From Streptomyces rubrogriseus (GTDB lineage Bacteria > Actinomycetota > Actinomycetes > Streptomycetales > Streptomycetaceae), in the NCBI RefSeq assembly GCF_027947575.1, contig NZ_CP116256.1, forward strand, positions 7,874,001 through 7,938,000: 64,000 nt of DNA, given 5' to 3'. Of this stretch, positions 43,945 through 52,051 are shown in pieces. The number at the start of each line of letters is the position of its first letter. The first letter of the stretch is position 1. The notes under the pieces were generated by a model. The model did not search any database. It saw only the letters and a list, made by a program, of their open reading frames with translations, and was not told the DNA's origin. The translations under genes and the position numbers were made by a program.

Positions 43945-45606
43945 TCACAGCTGGGTGGGCTGCCGTTCGGTCAGGCCGTACTTCTTGGCGATGGCGTTCC
44001 AGAGCGCCGCGGCCTTGGCCTTCTCCTTGGTGGCCGTGCCGCTCGCCCGGGTGGCCGCCGTGGGCTGGGTGGCGGCCTTGCCCTTCTTGCAGCCCTTCTT
44101 GCCGGCCGTCCGGTCGGCCCAGGCCGCGTAGTGGTTGTCGGCCGACGCGGAGGCCTGCCACGCCTTGGTGAGCGCGGTGGTCAGCTCGGTGTGCTGGGGC
44201 AGCTTGTCCACCGACAGCTTGGACAGGCTGTCGACCAGCCCGCTGCGCTGCTTGGCGGCGTCGCGCAGGTCCTTGGCCGCCTGGGGGAGCTTGTCGCAGG
44301 TCTTCACGTCGCCCACGGCGTTGATCACCGTGGTGCGTCCGGTGCCGCTCTCGGCGAGCAGCTTGTCCAGCTCGACGGCCTGCTGCCGGACCGGATCGAC
44401 CGTCGGGGAGGCCTCGGCGGACGCGGACTGGGAGGCGGGGGCCGTGGCGGACACCGTCTGGTTGCCGCCCTTGTCCTCGTCCTCTCCCCCGCCGGCCATC
44501 ATCGCTCCGGCGCCGACCCCGACGACGGCGATGCCCACGCCGACGGCCGCGAGGATCGGCAGGCGCGAGCCGGTACGCCCGCCGCGGCCGCCCCGGCCGC
44601 CGCCGTCGTCGGCCCCGCGCCGCCTGCCACCGCCGCCGCCCGGACCCTGCGGGGCGTACCCGGGCTGGTCGCCGGGGTACTGCGCCTGGGGCGCGTCGAA
44701 GCGGGGCATCTGCTGGGTGGCCGAGGCCGGGCCGTCGGCGCCGGGGGCGCCGCGGAAGAGGTTGTCGAACTCGGCGGGCGGCTGACGGCCCTCGTCGGGG
44801 CCGGGCCCGGCCCCGAACGGGGCACCGGCGGGGCCGCCGGGCACGGGCGCGATGAACTGCGTGGCCTCGGCGTCCGGATGGGCCGCGGGTGCGGCGGGCG
44901 CGGGCTGCGCGGGGTACTGCGGTGCCTGGCCGAGGTACTGCGTCGACTCGGCGGCGTGCGGCTGCGCGGGTCTCTCCGGCGGCAGCGCACCCGGTCCCGC
45001 GGCCGCGATGGGCGGTATGTACTGGGTGGCCCCCTCGTCGGCGGAGGACACGACCGGCGGTATGTACTGCGTGGCGCCCTCGTCGGCGGGCGGCAGCGGC
45101 GCGACACCCGCGCCCTGCTGCGGGTACTGCTGGTACGGCTGCTGATGCTGCTGCTGGTACTGCTGCCCGTACGGCGGCTGCCCGCCGTAGGACTCGTCGC
45201 CCGGCGGCGTCCCGTACGACGGGGGGCGCGCGCCTTCCGGCGGCAGCGGGCCGGGCCCGGCCTGCGGCGGCAGCGCGCCGGGAGCCGGTGACTGTGCGCC
45301 CTGCGCGGGCGGCCAGGCCTGCGGTGCGGGCTGCTGCGGGGTCTCCGGAGCGCCCCAGGGCTGAGCACCGGGCGGCGTGGGCCAGCCCTGGCCGGGGGGC
45401 GGGCTCTGCTGCTGCTCGGGGCCCCAGGGCCGGTCCCAGGCCTGGCCACCGGGCGGCGCCGAGGCGGGTGCCGGGCCACCGCCCTGGGGGCCGGCGGGAG
45501 CGCCGGTCAGACCGGGCAGCAAGGGCTCGCCACCGTCCGAGGGCAGCACGATGCCTTCGTGCGCTTGCCGCGCCGAGGGCTCCTCGCCCTGTCCACTCTG
45601 CGTCAC
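43945..45606 (-). CDS. Gln/Pro-rich single-pass membrane protein with TQ motifs
   Basis: 553 residues. The first 340 are disordered and Pro/Gln/Gly-rich with a QQYQQQHQQPYQQYPQQ stretch. They carry repeated motifs: DEGATQYIPP (twice), ESTQYLGQ, EATQFIAP and SATQQMPR. One membrane helix (LPILAAVGVGIAVVGVGAGAMM, about 350-371) follows, then a helical extracytoplasmic domain of about 180 residues with two Cys. The A/S-T-Q-Y/F-I/L pattern looks like threonine phosphorylation or FHA-recognition sites. Conserved in Streptomyces; function unknown. Confidence 0.85.
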   Translation of the reverse strand: MTQSGQGEEPSARQAHEGIVLPSDGGEPLLPGLTGAPAGPQGGGPAPASAPPGGQAWDRPWGPEQQQSPPPGQGWPTPPGAQPWGAPETPQQPAPQAWPPAQGAQSPAPGALPPQAGPGPLPPEGARPPSYGTPPGDESYGGQPPYGQQYQQQHQQPYQQYPQQGAGVAPLPPADEGATQYIPPVVSSADEGATQYIPPIAAAGPGALPPERPAQPHAAESTQYLGQAPQYPAQPAPAAPAAHPDAEATQFIAPVPGGPAGAPFGAGPGPDEGRQPPAEFDNLFRGAPGADGPASATQQMPRFDAPQAQYPGDQPGYAPQGPGGGGGRRRGADDGGGRGGRGGRTGSRLPILAAVGVGIAVVGVGAGAMMAGGGEDEDKGGNQTVSATAPASQSASAEASPTVDPVRQQAVELDKLLAESGTGRTTVINAVGDVKTCDKLPQAAKDLRDAAKQRSGLVDSLSKLSVDKLPQHTELTTALTKAWQASASADNHYAAWADRTAGKKGCKKGKAATQPTAATRASGTATKEKAKAAALWNAIAKKYGLTERQPTQL

Positions 45607-45808
45607 CGGGACTCCTACGAATGGGGGACCTTCGGAATCGTCGGCTCACGCTACCGGGTCCCCCGAGCCCACTGCCACGCCGCCCGGGGCGTCAACTCCT
45701 TCCCTGTGACAGCAGTAACAAAACCGGGCGGCGGCGCGCTGTTGATGTTCCTTTCCGCTCACCGCGGCGATGTTTCACGCGTGTTCACTCACTCCGCGCC
45801 CCGTCCGC

Positions 45809-47194
45809 TCATGCGGCGGCCTGCAGATCGAGCCGGGCGCCGAACTCCCTGACCACCGCTTCTTCCCGGTACGGCTCGAGCCGGGCCTGGAAGTCGTCCA
45901 GGTACTCGGCGCCCCGGTTCGAGCGCAGGGTCTCCAGGAGTTCCACCGCCTTCGTCGCCGTGTTGCAGGCCTGTTCGATCTCCCGCTGCTGCACCTGCGC
46001 CGTGGCCAACAGCACATGGCCGATGGCCCGCCTGCGCGCCCGCGTCTCGGGGTGCCCGTCCAGGGACTGCCGTGCGTAGCGGGCGGCCGCGTCCGCCTGG
46101 CCGAGGTCCCGGTGACAGTGCGCCAACTCGTCGGCGAGGTAGGCCTCGTCGAAGTGCGCGATCCACACCGGGTCGTCCCCGGCGGCCGGATCGGCCGACT
46201 CCATCGCGCCGACCGCCCGCCCGGCCGCCTCGTGGGCCGCCCGTACGTCGCCCAGGAGCGCGTGGCCGCGGGCCTCGGCCGCGTGGAACATCGACTCCGC
46301 GCGCGGCGTGACCCGCCCGCGTGCGCCCTCCTGCGCCGCCCGCGCCAACTGCGCGATCTCGCGCGGGTTTCCGAGCTGCGCGGCGAGGTGGCTCATGGAG
46401 GCGGCCAGCACGTACCCGCCGTAGCCGCGGTCCCCGGCCGCCTGCGCGAGCCGCAGCGACTGGATGTAGTACCGCTGGGCGAGCCCGGGTTGGCCGGTGT
46501 CGACGGCCATGTATCCGGCCAGCTCGGTCAGTCGCGCGACCGTGGCGAACAACTCCCGCCCGACTGCCTCCCGGTAGGAGCCGGCCAGCAGCCCGGAGAC
46601 GACGCTGTTCAGGTAGTGCACGAGGACCGGGCGCACGTGCCCGCTCCCGTACTGGTGGTCAAGGTCCGTCAGGGCCTGCGTCATCGCCCGCACGGCCGCC
46701 ACGTCGGACTGCCCCACCCGCGGTCCCGCCGAACGCGACACCTGGGGGTCGGGGGCGGAAATCAGCCAGTCGCGGCTGGGCTCGACGAGCGCCGAGGCGG
46801 CGACGGAGGAACCGGACAGGAAGTCCCGGCGCCCCACGTCGCTGCGCCACAGCTCGCAGACCTGCTCGATGGCCCCCAGTACCGTCGGCGAGAACTGGAG
46901 GCCGACGCCGGACGCGAGGTTCTTGCCGTTGGCCATGCCGATCTCGTCGATCGTGACCGTGCGGCCGAGCTTGCGTCCGAGCGCCTCGGCGATGATCGCC
47001 GGTGCCCGGCCCCGCGGTTGCTGTCCGCGCAGCCAGCGGGCCACGGAGGTCTTGTCGTACCGCAGGTCGAGACCGTGCTCGACCCCGCACACGTTGACCC
47101 GGCGGGCGAGGCCCGCGTTCGAGCAGCCCGCTTCCTGAATGAGCGCCTGCAGTCGTTCGTTCGGCTGCCGCGCGACGAGAGGCCTTGCGGCCAT
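45809..47194 (-). CDS. NsdA-like regulator with N-terminal HTH-like and TPR domains
   Basis: 461 residues. The N-terminus (LIQEAGCSNAGLARRVNVCG ... TSVARWLRGQQPRGRAPAII) resembles the DNA-binding-like region of NsdA, the S. coelicolor negative regulator of sporulation and antibiotic production. The remainder is tetratricopeptide-like helices (ELAGYMAVDTGQPGLAQRYY, HRDLGQADAAARYARQSL). This is one of several NsdA paralogues; whether it is repressive is not shown by sequence. ATG 47194 is preferred over ATG 47218, which sits inside a 10-bp direct repeat. Confidence 0.85.
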   Translation of the reverse strand: MAARPLVARQPNERLQALIQEAGCSNAGLARRVNVCGVEHGLDLRYDKTSVARWLRGQQPRGRAPAIIAEALGRKLGRTVTIDEIGMANGKNLASGVGLQFSPTVLGAIEQVCELWRSDVGRRDFLSGSSVAASALVEPSRDWLISAPDPQVSRSAGPRVGQSDVAAVRAMTQALTDLDHQYGSGHVRPVLVHYLNSVVSGLLAGSYREAVGRELFATVARLTELAGYMAVDTGQPGLAQRYYIQSLRLAQAAGDRGYGGYVLAASMSHLAAQLGNPREIAQLARAAQEGARGRVTPRAESMFHAAEARGHALLGDVRAAHEAAGRAVGAMESADPAAGDDPVWIAHFDEAYLADELAHCHRDLGQADAAARYARQSLDGHPETRARRRAIGHVLLATAQVQQREIEQACNTATKAVELLETLRSNRGAEYLDDFQARLEPYREEAVVREFGARLDLQAAA

Positions 47195-47206
47195 GGCGTA
47201 ACCCCC

Positions 47207-47226
47207 ATGCGGTCTCATGCGGTCTC
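47207..47226. repeat. Perfect 10-bp tandem repeat ATGCGGTCTC x2
   Basis: Two exact adjacent copies lie immediately upstream of the NsdA-like gene start, in the region where its promoter or operator is expected. Confidence 0.6.
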
Positions 47227-47301
47227 GGTGCTGTCCCGGCGGATCGTTGGACGAAGAGGATCCGGCCCGTGAAGATCAATGCCCCGTCGATGTGCCGACA
47301 A

Positions 47302-47328
47302 TGCGAGACTTGCGAAGCTTGCGAGGAT
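47302..47328. repeat. 9-bp tandem repeat TGCGARRMT x3
   Basis: Units TGCGAGACT, TGCGAAGCT and TGCGAGGAT are in strict 9-bp phase and followed by TGC. It is in the 304-base divergent region between the NsdA-like and prim-pol-like genes, where a regulator could bind. Confidence 0.6.
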
Positions 47329-47498
47329 TGCCGGGGTAACGGCCGGTGCCGGCCCCAGTCCTGGCTACCCAGCTCCCGCGCTGAATCCTCCTGCGCGCCC
47401 CCACGTATGCACCCATGCGCCCCGAATGCCGTGCCGGTGCACCTCCCCCGCGCGCGCCGCCCCCGTAACCCCCGGTGGGCCCGGGAGTTGAGTTCCAC

Positions 47499-48152
47499 GT
47501 GGAAGAGACCATCCCCGGCACCGAAGCCGCCCAGATCCCGCAGCAGCGCGGTACGTCGCTGCTGGAGACCGCCGTTCGCTACGCCGAGGAGCGTCACTGG
47601 GACGTGTTTCCCGGCACCTGGCTGGTGCCCGGCGACGGGGTGCAGCGCTGCTCCTGCGGGGATCCGGCGTGCGCCGCCCCCGGCGCGCACCCGGCGCGCG
47701 AGGACTGGGCGGCGCAGGCGACCGGCAGCGCGACCGTCGCCCGGCGGATGTGGCAGAAGCAGCAGTCGGCGTCGATCCTGCTGCCCACGGGGCGGACGTT
47801 CGACGCGATCGACGTGCCCGAGACGGCCGGGTTCCTGGCGCTGGCACGGATGCAGCGGATGGAGCTGACGCTGGGGCCGGTGACCTTGGCGCCGGACCGG
47901 CGGATGCGGTTCTTCGTTCTTCCGGGGGCCGCGGTGAAGGTGCCGGATCTGGTGCGGCGGTTGGGCTGGACGCCCCGGGCTCTTGATCTGGGCGTGCTCG
48001 GGGAAGGGGCGTACGTGGCGGCGCCGCCTACGCGGATCGGGACGCGGGGGGCCGTGCAGTGGGCCTGCCGGCCGACCGCGGTGAACCGGTGGCTGCCGGA
48101 TGTGGAGGAGTTGGTCTCGCCGTTGGCGTATGCGTGCGGCAGTGATCGTTAG
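47499..48152 (+). CDS. Small bifunctional DNA primase/polymerase-domain protein
   Basis: 217 residues belonging to the group annotated bifunctional DNA primase/polymerase N-terminal domain in Streptomyces. It opens LLETAVRYAEERHWDVFPG, has a Cys/His cluster CSCGDPACAAPGAHPA typical of the prim-pol fold, and ends APPTRIGTRGAVQWACRPT. It is only the N-terminal domain; no helicase or primase C-terminal part is present and no plasmid or phage gene is near, so a housekeeping or regulatory role is more likely than replication. GTG 47499 is preferred by alignment to remembered homologues. Confidence 0.8.
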   Translation: MEETIPGTEAAQIPQQRGTSLLETAVRYAEERHWDVFPGTWLVPGDGVQRCSCGDPACAAPGAHPAREDWAAQATGSATVARRMWQKQQSASILLPTGRTFDAIDVPETAGFLALARMQRMELTLGPVTLAPDRRMRFFVLPGAAVKVPDLVRRLGWTPRALDLGVLGEGAYVAAPPTRIGTRGAVQWACRPTAVNRWLPDVEELVSPLAYACGSDR

Positions 48153-48215
48153 GGGGGCGCCCTTTCGTCTGCCGGGTTGCCGTCCCTTCGGCGACCGCGG
48201 GTGGTACCTCCTTGC

Positions 48216-48274
48216 TCGCGCCCACGCGGCGGAGCCGCATAGCGACACAGTCCCGCGCCCCTTCGGGGCGCTTT
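48216..48274 (+). repeat. Dispersed intergenic repeat ending in a terminator hairpin
   Basis: It includes CACGCGGCGGAGCCGCATA, found again at 63.7 kb, then GCGCCCC-ttc-GGGGCGC followed by TTT. It looks like the common Streptomyces intergenic element that ends in a rho-independent-like terminator; here it follows the prim-pol gene. Confidence 0.7.
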
Positions 48275-48308
48275 CCCGCCGTAGGGTGCGAAGTCGACGG
48301 AGGGAGAC

Positions 48309-49085
48309 GTGGTGGGCAACAGCGCCGTGCGGGTTCAGGGGCTCTGGAAGCGGTTCGGGCAGCAGGTGGCCGTGGGCGGGGTCGATCTGGAGTTGCCGGC
48401 CGGGAAGTTCATCGGCCTCGTCGGGCCCAACGGGGCCGGGAAGACCACCACGCTCTCCATGGTGACCGGACTGCTCCGCCCCGATCAGGGGACGGTCGAG
48501 GTCGTGGGGCACGACGTGTGGCGCGATCCGGTCGAGGTGAAGGCCAGGATCGGGGTGCTGCCCGAGGGGCTGCGACTCTTCGAACGGCTGTCCGGGCGGG
48601 AACTGCTCGGCTACACGGGCCGGTTGCGCGGGCTCCCCGGCGACGAGGTCGACAAGCGGGCCACCCAGCTCCTCGACGTGCTCGACCTCGCCGGGGCCCA
48701 GCACAAGCTGGTCGTCGACTACTCGACCGGCATGCGCAAGAAGATCGGCCTGGCCGCCGCGCTGCTGCACAATCCGGAAGTGCTGTTCCTGGACGAGCCG
48801 TTCGAGGGCGTCGACCCGGTCTCCGCACAGACCATCCGGGGCGTCCTGGAGCGCTACACCGCCTCCGGCGCCACCGTCGTCTTCTCCTCGCACGTCATGG
48901 AGCTGGTGGAGTCGCTGTGCGACTGGGTGGCCGTCATGGCCGCCGGGCGGATCCGGGCCACCGGCACGCTCGCCGAGGTGCGGGGCGGGGCGGCCTCGTT
49001 GCAGGAGGCGTTCCTCGAACTCGTCGGTGCGGGCGGCCGGGACGCCGGGTCGGACCTGGACTGGCTGGGCGGCGGGTCCCGATGA
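48309..49085 (+). CDS. ABC transporter ATP-binding protein
   Basis: 258 residues: Walker A LVGPNGAGKTTT, signature YSTGMRKKIGLA, Walker B VLFLDEPFEGVD. Export-type ATPase of the ABC-2 kind, paired with the next gene by a 4-base stop/start overlap. GGAGGGAG lies just before the GTG start. Confidence 0.92.
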   Translation: MVGNSAVRVQGLWKRFGQQVAVGGVDLELPAGKFIGLVGPNGAGKTTTLSMVTGLLRPDQGTVEVVGHDVWRDPVEVKARIGVLPEGLRLFERLSGRELLGYTGRLRGLPGDEVDKRATQLLDVLDLAGAQHKLVVDYSTGMRKKIGLAAALLHNPEVLFLDEPFEGVDPVSAQTIRGVLERYTASGATVVFSSHVMELVESLCDWVAVMAAGRIRATGTLAEVRGGAASLQEAFLELVGAGGRDAGSDLDWLGGGSR

Positions 49086-50734
49086 GCACGCGGACCACAC
49101 CGGCCGCCCCCGTCCCGCCGGGGCCTACGGGCCCGGCGGTCCCCTCCGGCTCCTCCATCACGTCCGTCTTCGTACGGCTGAAGCTGTCGCTCCTGCGCAA
49201 CGGACTGCGGCAGTCCGGCGGGCGGCGGGCCGCCTACGTCGCCTCGGCCGTCCTCGTGCTGCTCTTCGCCGCGCTCCAGCTGATCGGCCTGATCGCGCTG
49301 CGCGGGTACGCGCACGCGGACTCGCTGGTCGTGCTGCTCGCCGCGGTGCTCGCCCTGGGCTGGGCGGTGCTGCCGCTGTTCTTCCCCGGCGGGGACGAGA
49401 CGCTCGATCCGACCCGGCTGGTGATGCTGCCGCTGCGGCCCGGGCCCCTGGTGCGGGCGCTGCTCACCTCCTCGCTGGTGGGCATCGGGCCGCTGTTCAC
49501 GCTGTGCGTGTTCGCCGGTTCCGTGGTCGCCCTCGCGCACGGCGGGGCGGCGTACGCCGTCGGCGTCGTCGGGGCGGTCCTCGCGCTGCTGGTGTGCGTG
49601 ACCCTCGCGCGGGCCGTCGCCGCCGCCAACGTCCGGCTGCTGACCAGCCGCAAGGGGCGCGATCTCGCGGTGCTGAGCGGGCTGGTGGTCGCGGTCGGCG
49701 CGCAGCTCGTCAACTTCGGCGCGCAGCGGCTGGGCTCGTCGGGGCTCGGCGAGCTGGACCCGGTGGCCGACGTGGTGCACTGGATTCCGCCCGCGTCGGC
49801 GGTCGGCGCGATGGACGCGGCGAGCGACGGGGCGTACGGCACGGCGCTGGCCCAGCTGGCGCTGACCGCCGCGGCGCTGGTGCTGCTGCTGCGGGTGTGG
49901 GCGCGGCATCTGACGCGGCTGATGACGGCGCCCGACGGCTCCACCCTCCAGGGCGACACCGGGCCGGCCCGCGAGCGCGGGTCGGCCGGTCTCGCCCGGT
50001 GGCTGCCGGCGGGCCGTACCGGCACCACCATGGAGCGCACCCTGCGCTATGTGTGGCGCGACCCGAAGACCAAGGCCGCGTGGGTGACGTCGCTGGCCAT
50101 CGGCCTGATCGTGCCGGTGTTCAACGCCTGGCAGGGCACCGGCTCGGTCTACTTCGCCTGCTTCGCGGCCGGGATGCTCGGCATCCAGATGTACAACCAG
50201 TTCGGGCAGGACACCTCCGCGTTCTGGATGGTCGCGATGACGATCTCCTCGACCAGGGACGCCTACGTCGAGCTGCGGGCCCGCGCGCTGGCGCTGCTGC
50301 TGATCACGCTCCCGTACGCCACCCTCGTCACGGTGCTGACCACCGCGCTGCTCGACGACTGGCGGGCCCTGCCCGAGGCGCTCGGCCTGTCCTTCGCGCT
50401 GCTCGGCGCGATGCTGGCGACCGGTGCCTGGACCTCGGCCCGCTTCCCGTACTCCATCCCGCAGGAGGGGTACAAGAACGTCGCCCCCGGTCAGGTCGGG
50501 CTGGCCTGGGTCTCGATCTTCGGCGGCATGATCGGCGCGGCCCTGCTGTGCGCGCCGGTGATCGCGCTGACGATCTGGCTGAACGTGAGCGAGGGGGCCG
50601 GGGACACGGGCTGGGTGCTGCTGCCGGTCGGCGCGGTGTACGGCGCGGTGCTGACGCTGCTGGGCCTGCGGCTGGCCGCGCCGCGCACGGCCGGGCGGCT
50701 GCCGGAGATCCTCACGGCGGTCAGCAAGGGGTGA
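49082..50734 (+). CDS. ABC exporter permease, large ABC-2-like membrane protein
   Basis: 550 residues with about 12 hydrophobic segments in two halves, separated by a hydrophilic stretch (TAPDGSTLQGDTGPARERG) before TMERTLRYVWRDPKTKAAW. This is the architecture of the actinobacterial transport-protein family encoded with single ATPases. Substrate unknown. Confidence 0.88.
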   Translation: MSTRTTPAAPVPPGPTGPAVPSGSSITSVFVRLKLSLLRNGLRQSGGRRAAYVASAVLVLLFAALQLIGLIALRGYAHADSLVVLLAAVLALGWAVLPLFFPGGDETLDPTRLVMLPLRPGPLVRALLTSSLVGIGPLFTLCVFAGSVVALAHGGAAYAVGVVGAVLALLVCVTLARAVAAANVRLLTSRKGRDLAVLSGLVVAVGAQLVNFGAQRLGSSGLGELDPVADVVHWIPPASAVGAMDAASDGAYGTALAQLALTAAALVLLLRVWARHLTRLMTAPDGSTLQGDTGPARERGSAGLARWLPAGRTGTTMERTLRYVWRDPKTKAAWVTSLAIGLIVPVFNAWQGTGSVYFACFAAGMLGIQMYNQFGQDTSAFWMVAMTISSTRDAYVELRARALALLLITLPYATLVTVLTTALLDDWRALPEALGLSFALLGAMLATGAWTSARFPYSIPQEGYKNVAPGQVGLAWVSIFGGMIGAALLCAPVIALTIWLNVSEGAGDTGWVLLPVGAVYGAVLTLLGLRLAAPRTAGRLPEILTAVSKG

Positions 50735-50741
50735 CGGGCGC

Positions 50742-51656
50742 TCAGGCGTCCCGCAGCGCGTTCAGGAACGGCTCGATGGCCGTCCGCCATGCCTCCGGCT
50801 GGTCGTAGTGGACGAGGTGACCGGCGTCGGCGACCTCCGCGTACTGGCCGTTCGGCAGGACCCGGACCATCTCCTGGGCCTCGGCGCGGCCCAGCTCGCC
50901 GTCGAGGCCGCGCACGACCAGGGTGGGGCAGCGCACCTGCGCCAGCTCCTCCCAGTGGGCGTCGTAGACCCAGGTCTCGCGGGAGCGCAGCATCTGCTCC
51001 GGTTCGAAGACGGGGCGCCAGCCGTCCGGGGACTCGGCCATCACCTCGGCGTAGAACTCGCCGCGGGCCGGGTTCGGCCGCTCCACCCAGGGGTCGTCCT
51101 CGCCGAACCACTTGCGGACGTCGGCGAGTGTGGCGAAGGGGACCGGCCAGGCGCGGAACCACTCGGTCCAGGTGTGCTGCGAGGCGGCGCCGAGCGCGGA
51201 GGCCCGCATGTCGCAGATGATCAGACCGCGGACCAGGTCGGGGCGTTTGGCGGCGAGCTGCCAGGCGGTCAGCGCGCCCATGGCGTGGCCGATGAGGACG
51301 GCCGGGCCGAGGCCGAGCTGCTCCAGGGCGGCCTCGACGTCCTCGACGTAGGCCTCCCGGGTGTAGGCGGCCCGCGGGGGCTTGTCGCTGCGGCCGTGGC
51401 CGCGCTGGTCGAGGGCGACGGCGCGGTGGCGGGCGGAGAGCCAGCGGGCCGTGGGGGCCCAGTGCGAGGCGCGGCCCATCAGACCGTGCAATAACAGGAC
51501 GCCGGGCAGGTCTCCGGCGCCCGACGCGGAGGGGGACGGGTCGCCGGGTGCGGAGGGGGCCGGGTCATGGCCCCGGCCGGTCTTGGGAGGGTCGCCGAAC
51601 TCCCAGGCCGCGAGGCGTACGCCGCCCGCGCCGGTCACGTCGATGCGCCGCGCCAT
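50742..51656 (-). CDS. Alpha/beta hydrolase fold protein lacking the serine nucleophile
   Basis: 304 residues with the alpha/beta hydrolase landmarks: oxyanion segment VLLLHGLMGRASHW, LDQRGHGRSDKP, the elbow LIGHAMGALTAWQ, acid region LVVRGLDGELG and catalytic-His region DAGHLVHYDQPE. The nucleophile position in G-x-S-x-G is Ala (GHAMG). The protein therefore cannot use the standard serine mechanism; it may be a cofactor-independent lyase or dioxygenase-like enzyme, or a binding protein. Start is ATG 51656. Confidence 0.85.
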   Translation of the reverse strand: MARRIDVTGAGGVRLAAWEFGDPPKTGRGHDPAPSAPGDPSPSASGAGDLPGVLLLHGLMGRASHWAPTARWLSARHRAVALDQRGHGRSDKPPRAAYTREAYVEDVEAALEQLGLGPAVLIGHAMGALTAWQLAAKRPDLVRGLIICDMRASALGAASQHTWTEWFRAWPVPFATLADVRKWFGEDDPWVERPNPARGEFYAEVMAESPDGWRPVFEPEQMLRSRETWVYDAHWEELAQVRCPTLVVRGLDGELGRAEAQEMVRVLPNGQYAEVADAGHLVHYDQPEAWRTAIEPFLNALRDA

Positions 51657-51723
51657 AGGTCCTGGCACCCCCAAGCTCCGCTCGGACCCGCCCGCCCTCG
51701 CGGACCGGCCGGTCCTGTGAACC

Positions 51724-51748
51724 GTGTCCTGCCTGCCGTGCAGGGTAT
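51724..51748 (+). promoter_or_regulatory. SigB-type promoter candidate reading toward the hairpin cluster
   Basis: GTGT, a 15-base spacer and GGGTAT fit the S. coelicolor SigB consensus GNNT-N14-16-GGGTAY. Just after it lies an inverted repeat TCGAAT-accc-ATTCGA (51758-51773). Transcription from here would pass through the three hairpins at 51864-51967. Confidence 0.45.
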
Positions 51749-51863
51749 CCAAGATTATCGAATACCCATTCGAAAGAGCCGTCCCGACGAGCAACACCCC
51801 TCATTCGAGTGACACCGGTCAGGGATTGATCGCCGCCGCCCAGGGGAGATCTTCAACGGGAGG

Positions 51864-51967
51864 CGGACCGCTCGGGGAAAACGGTCCGAGGGGATTGACC
51901 TTGAGAGCTCGGGGCTCCAGGTCAGCACAGGGGAGGACAGGCCCCGGCGCCACACGGCGCCGGGGCC
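51864..51967 (+). ncRNA. Candidate small RNA: three consecutive hairpins ending in a terminator
   Basis: Hairpin 1 pairs 51864-51870 with 51882-51888 (CGGACCG/CGGTCCG). Hairpin 2 pairs 51896-51905 with 51915-51924 (TGACCTTGAG/CTCCAGGTCA, one mismatch). Hairpin 3 is a perfect 12-bp stem, 51940-51951 with 51956-51967, with a 4-base loop, followed by CCTCTCC. All lie in a 395-base region with no gene on either strand, downstream of a SigB-like promoter. The last hairpin could also end dmdR1 transcription from the other strand. Confidence 0.45.
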
Positions 51968-52051
51968 CTCTCCGTCTCTCCGGCATGCCCCTCCCCCTCT
52001 CCGGCCCGGGCGACATCGCTGTCAGCCGCGGCCAAGAGCCCCTCACGTCCG

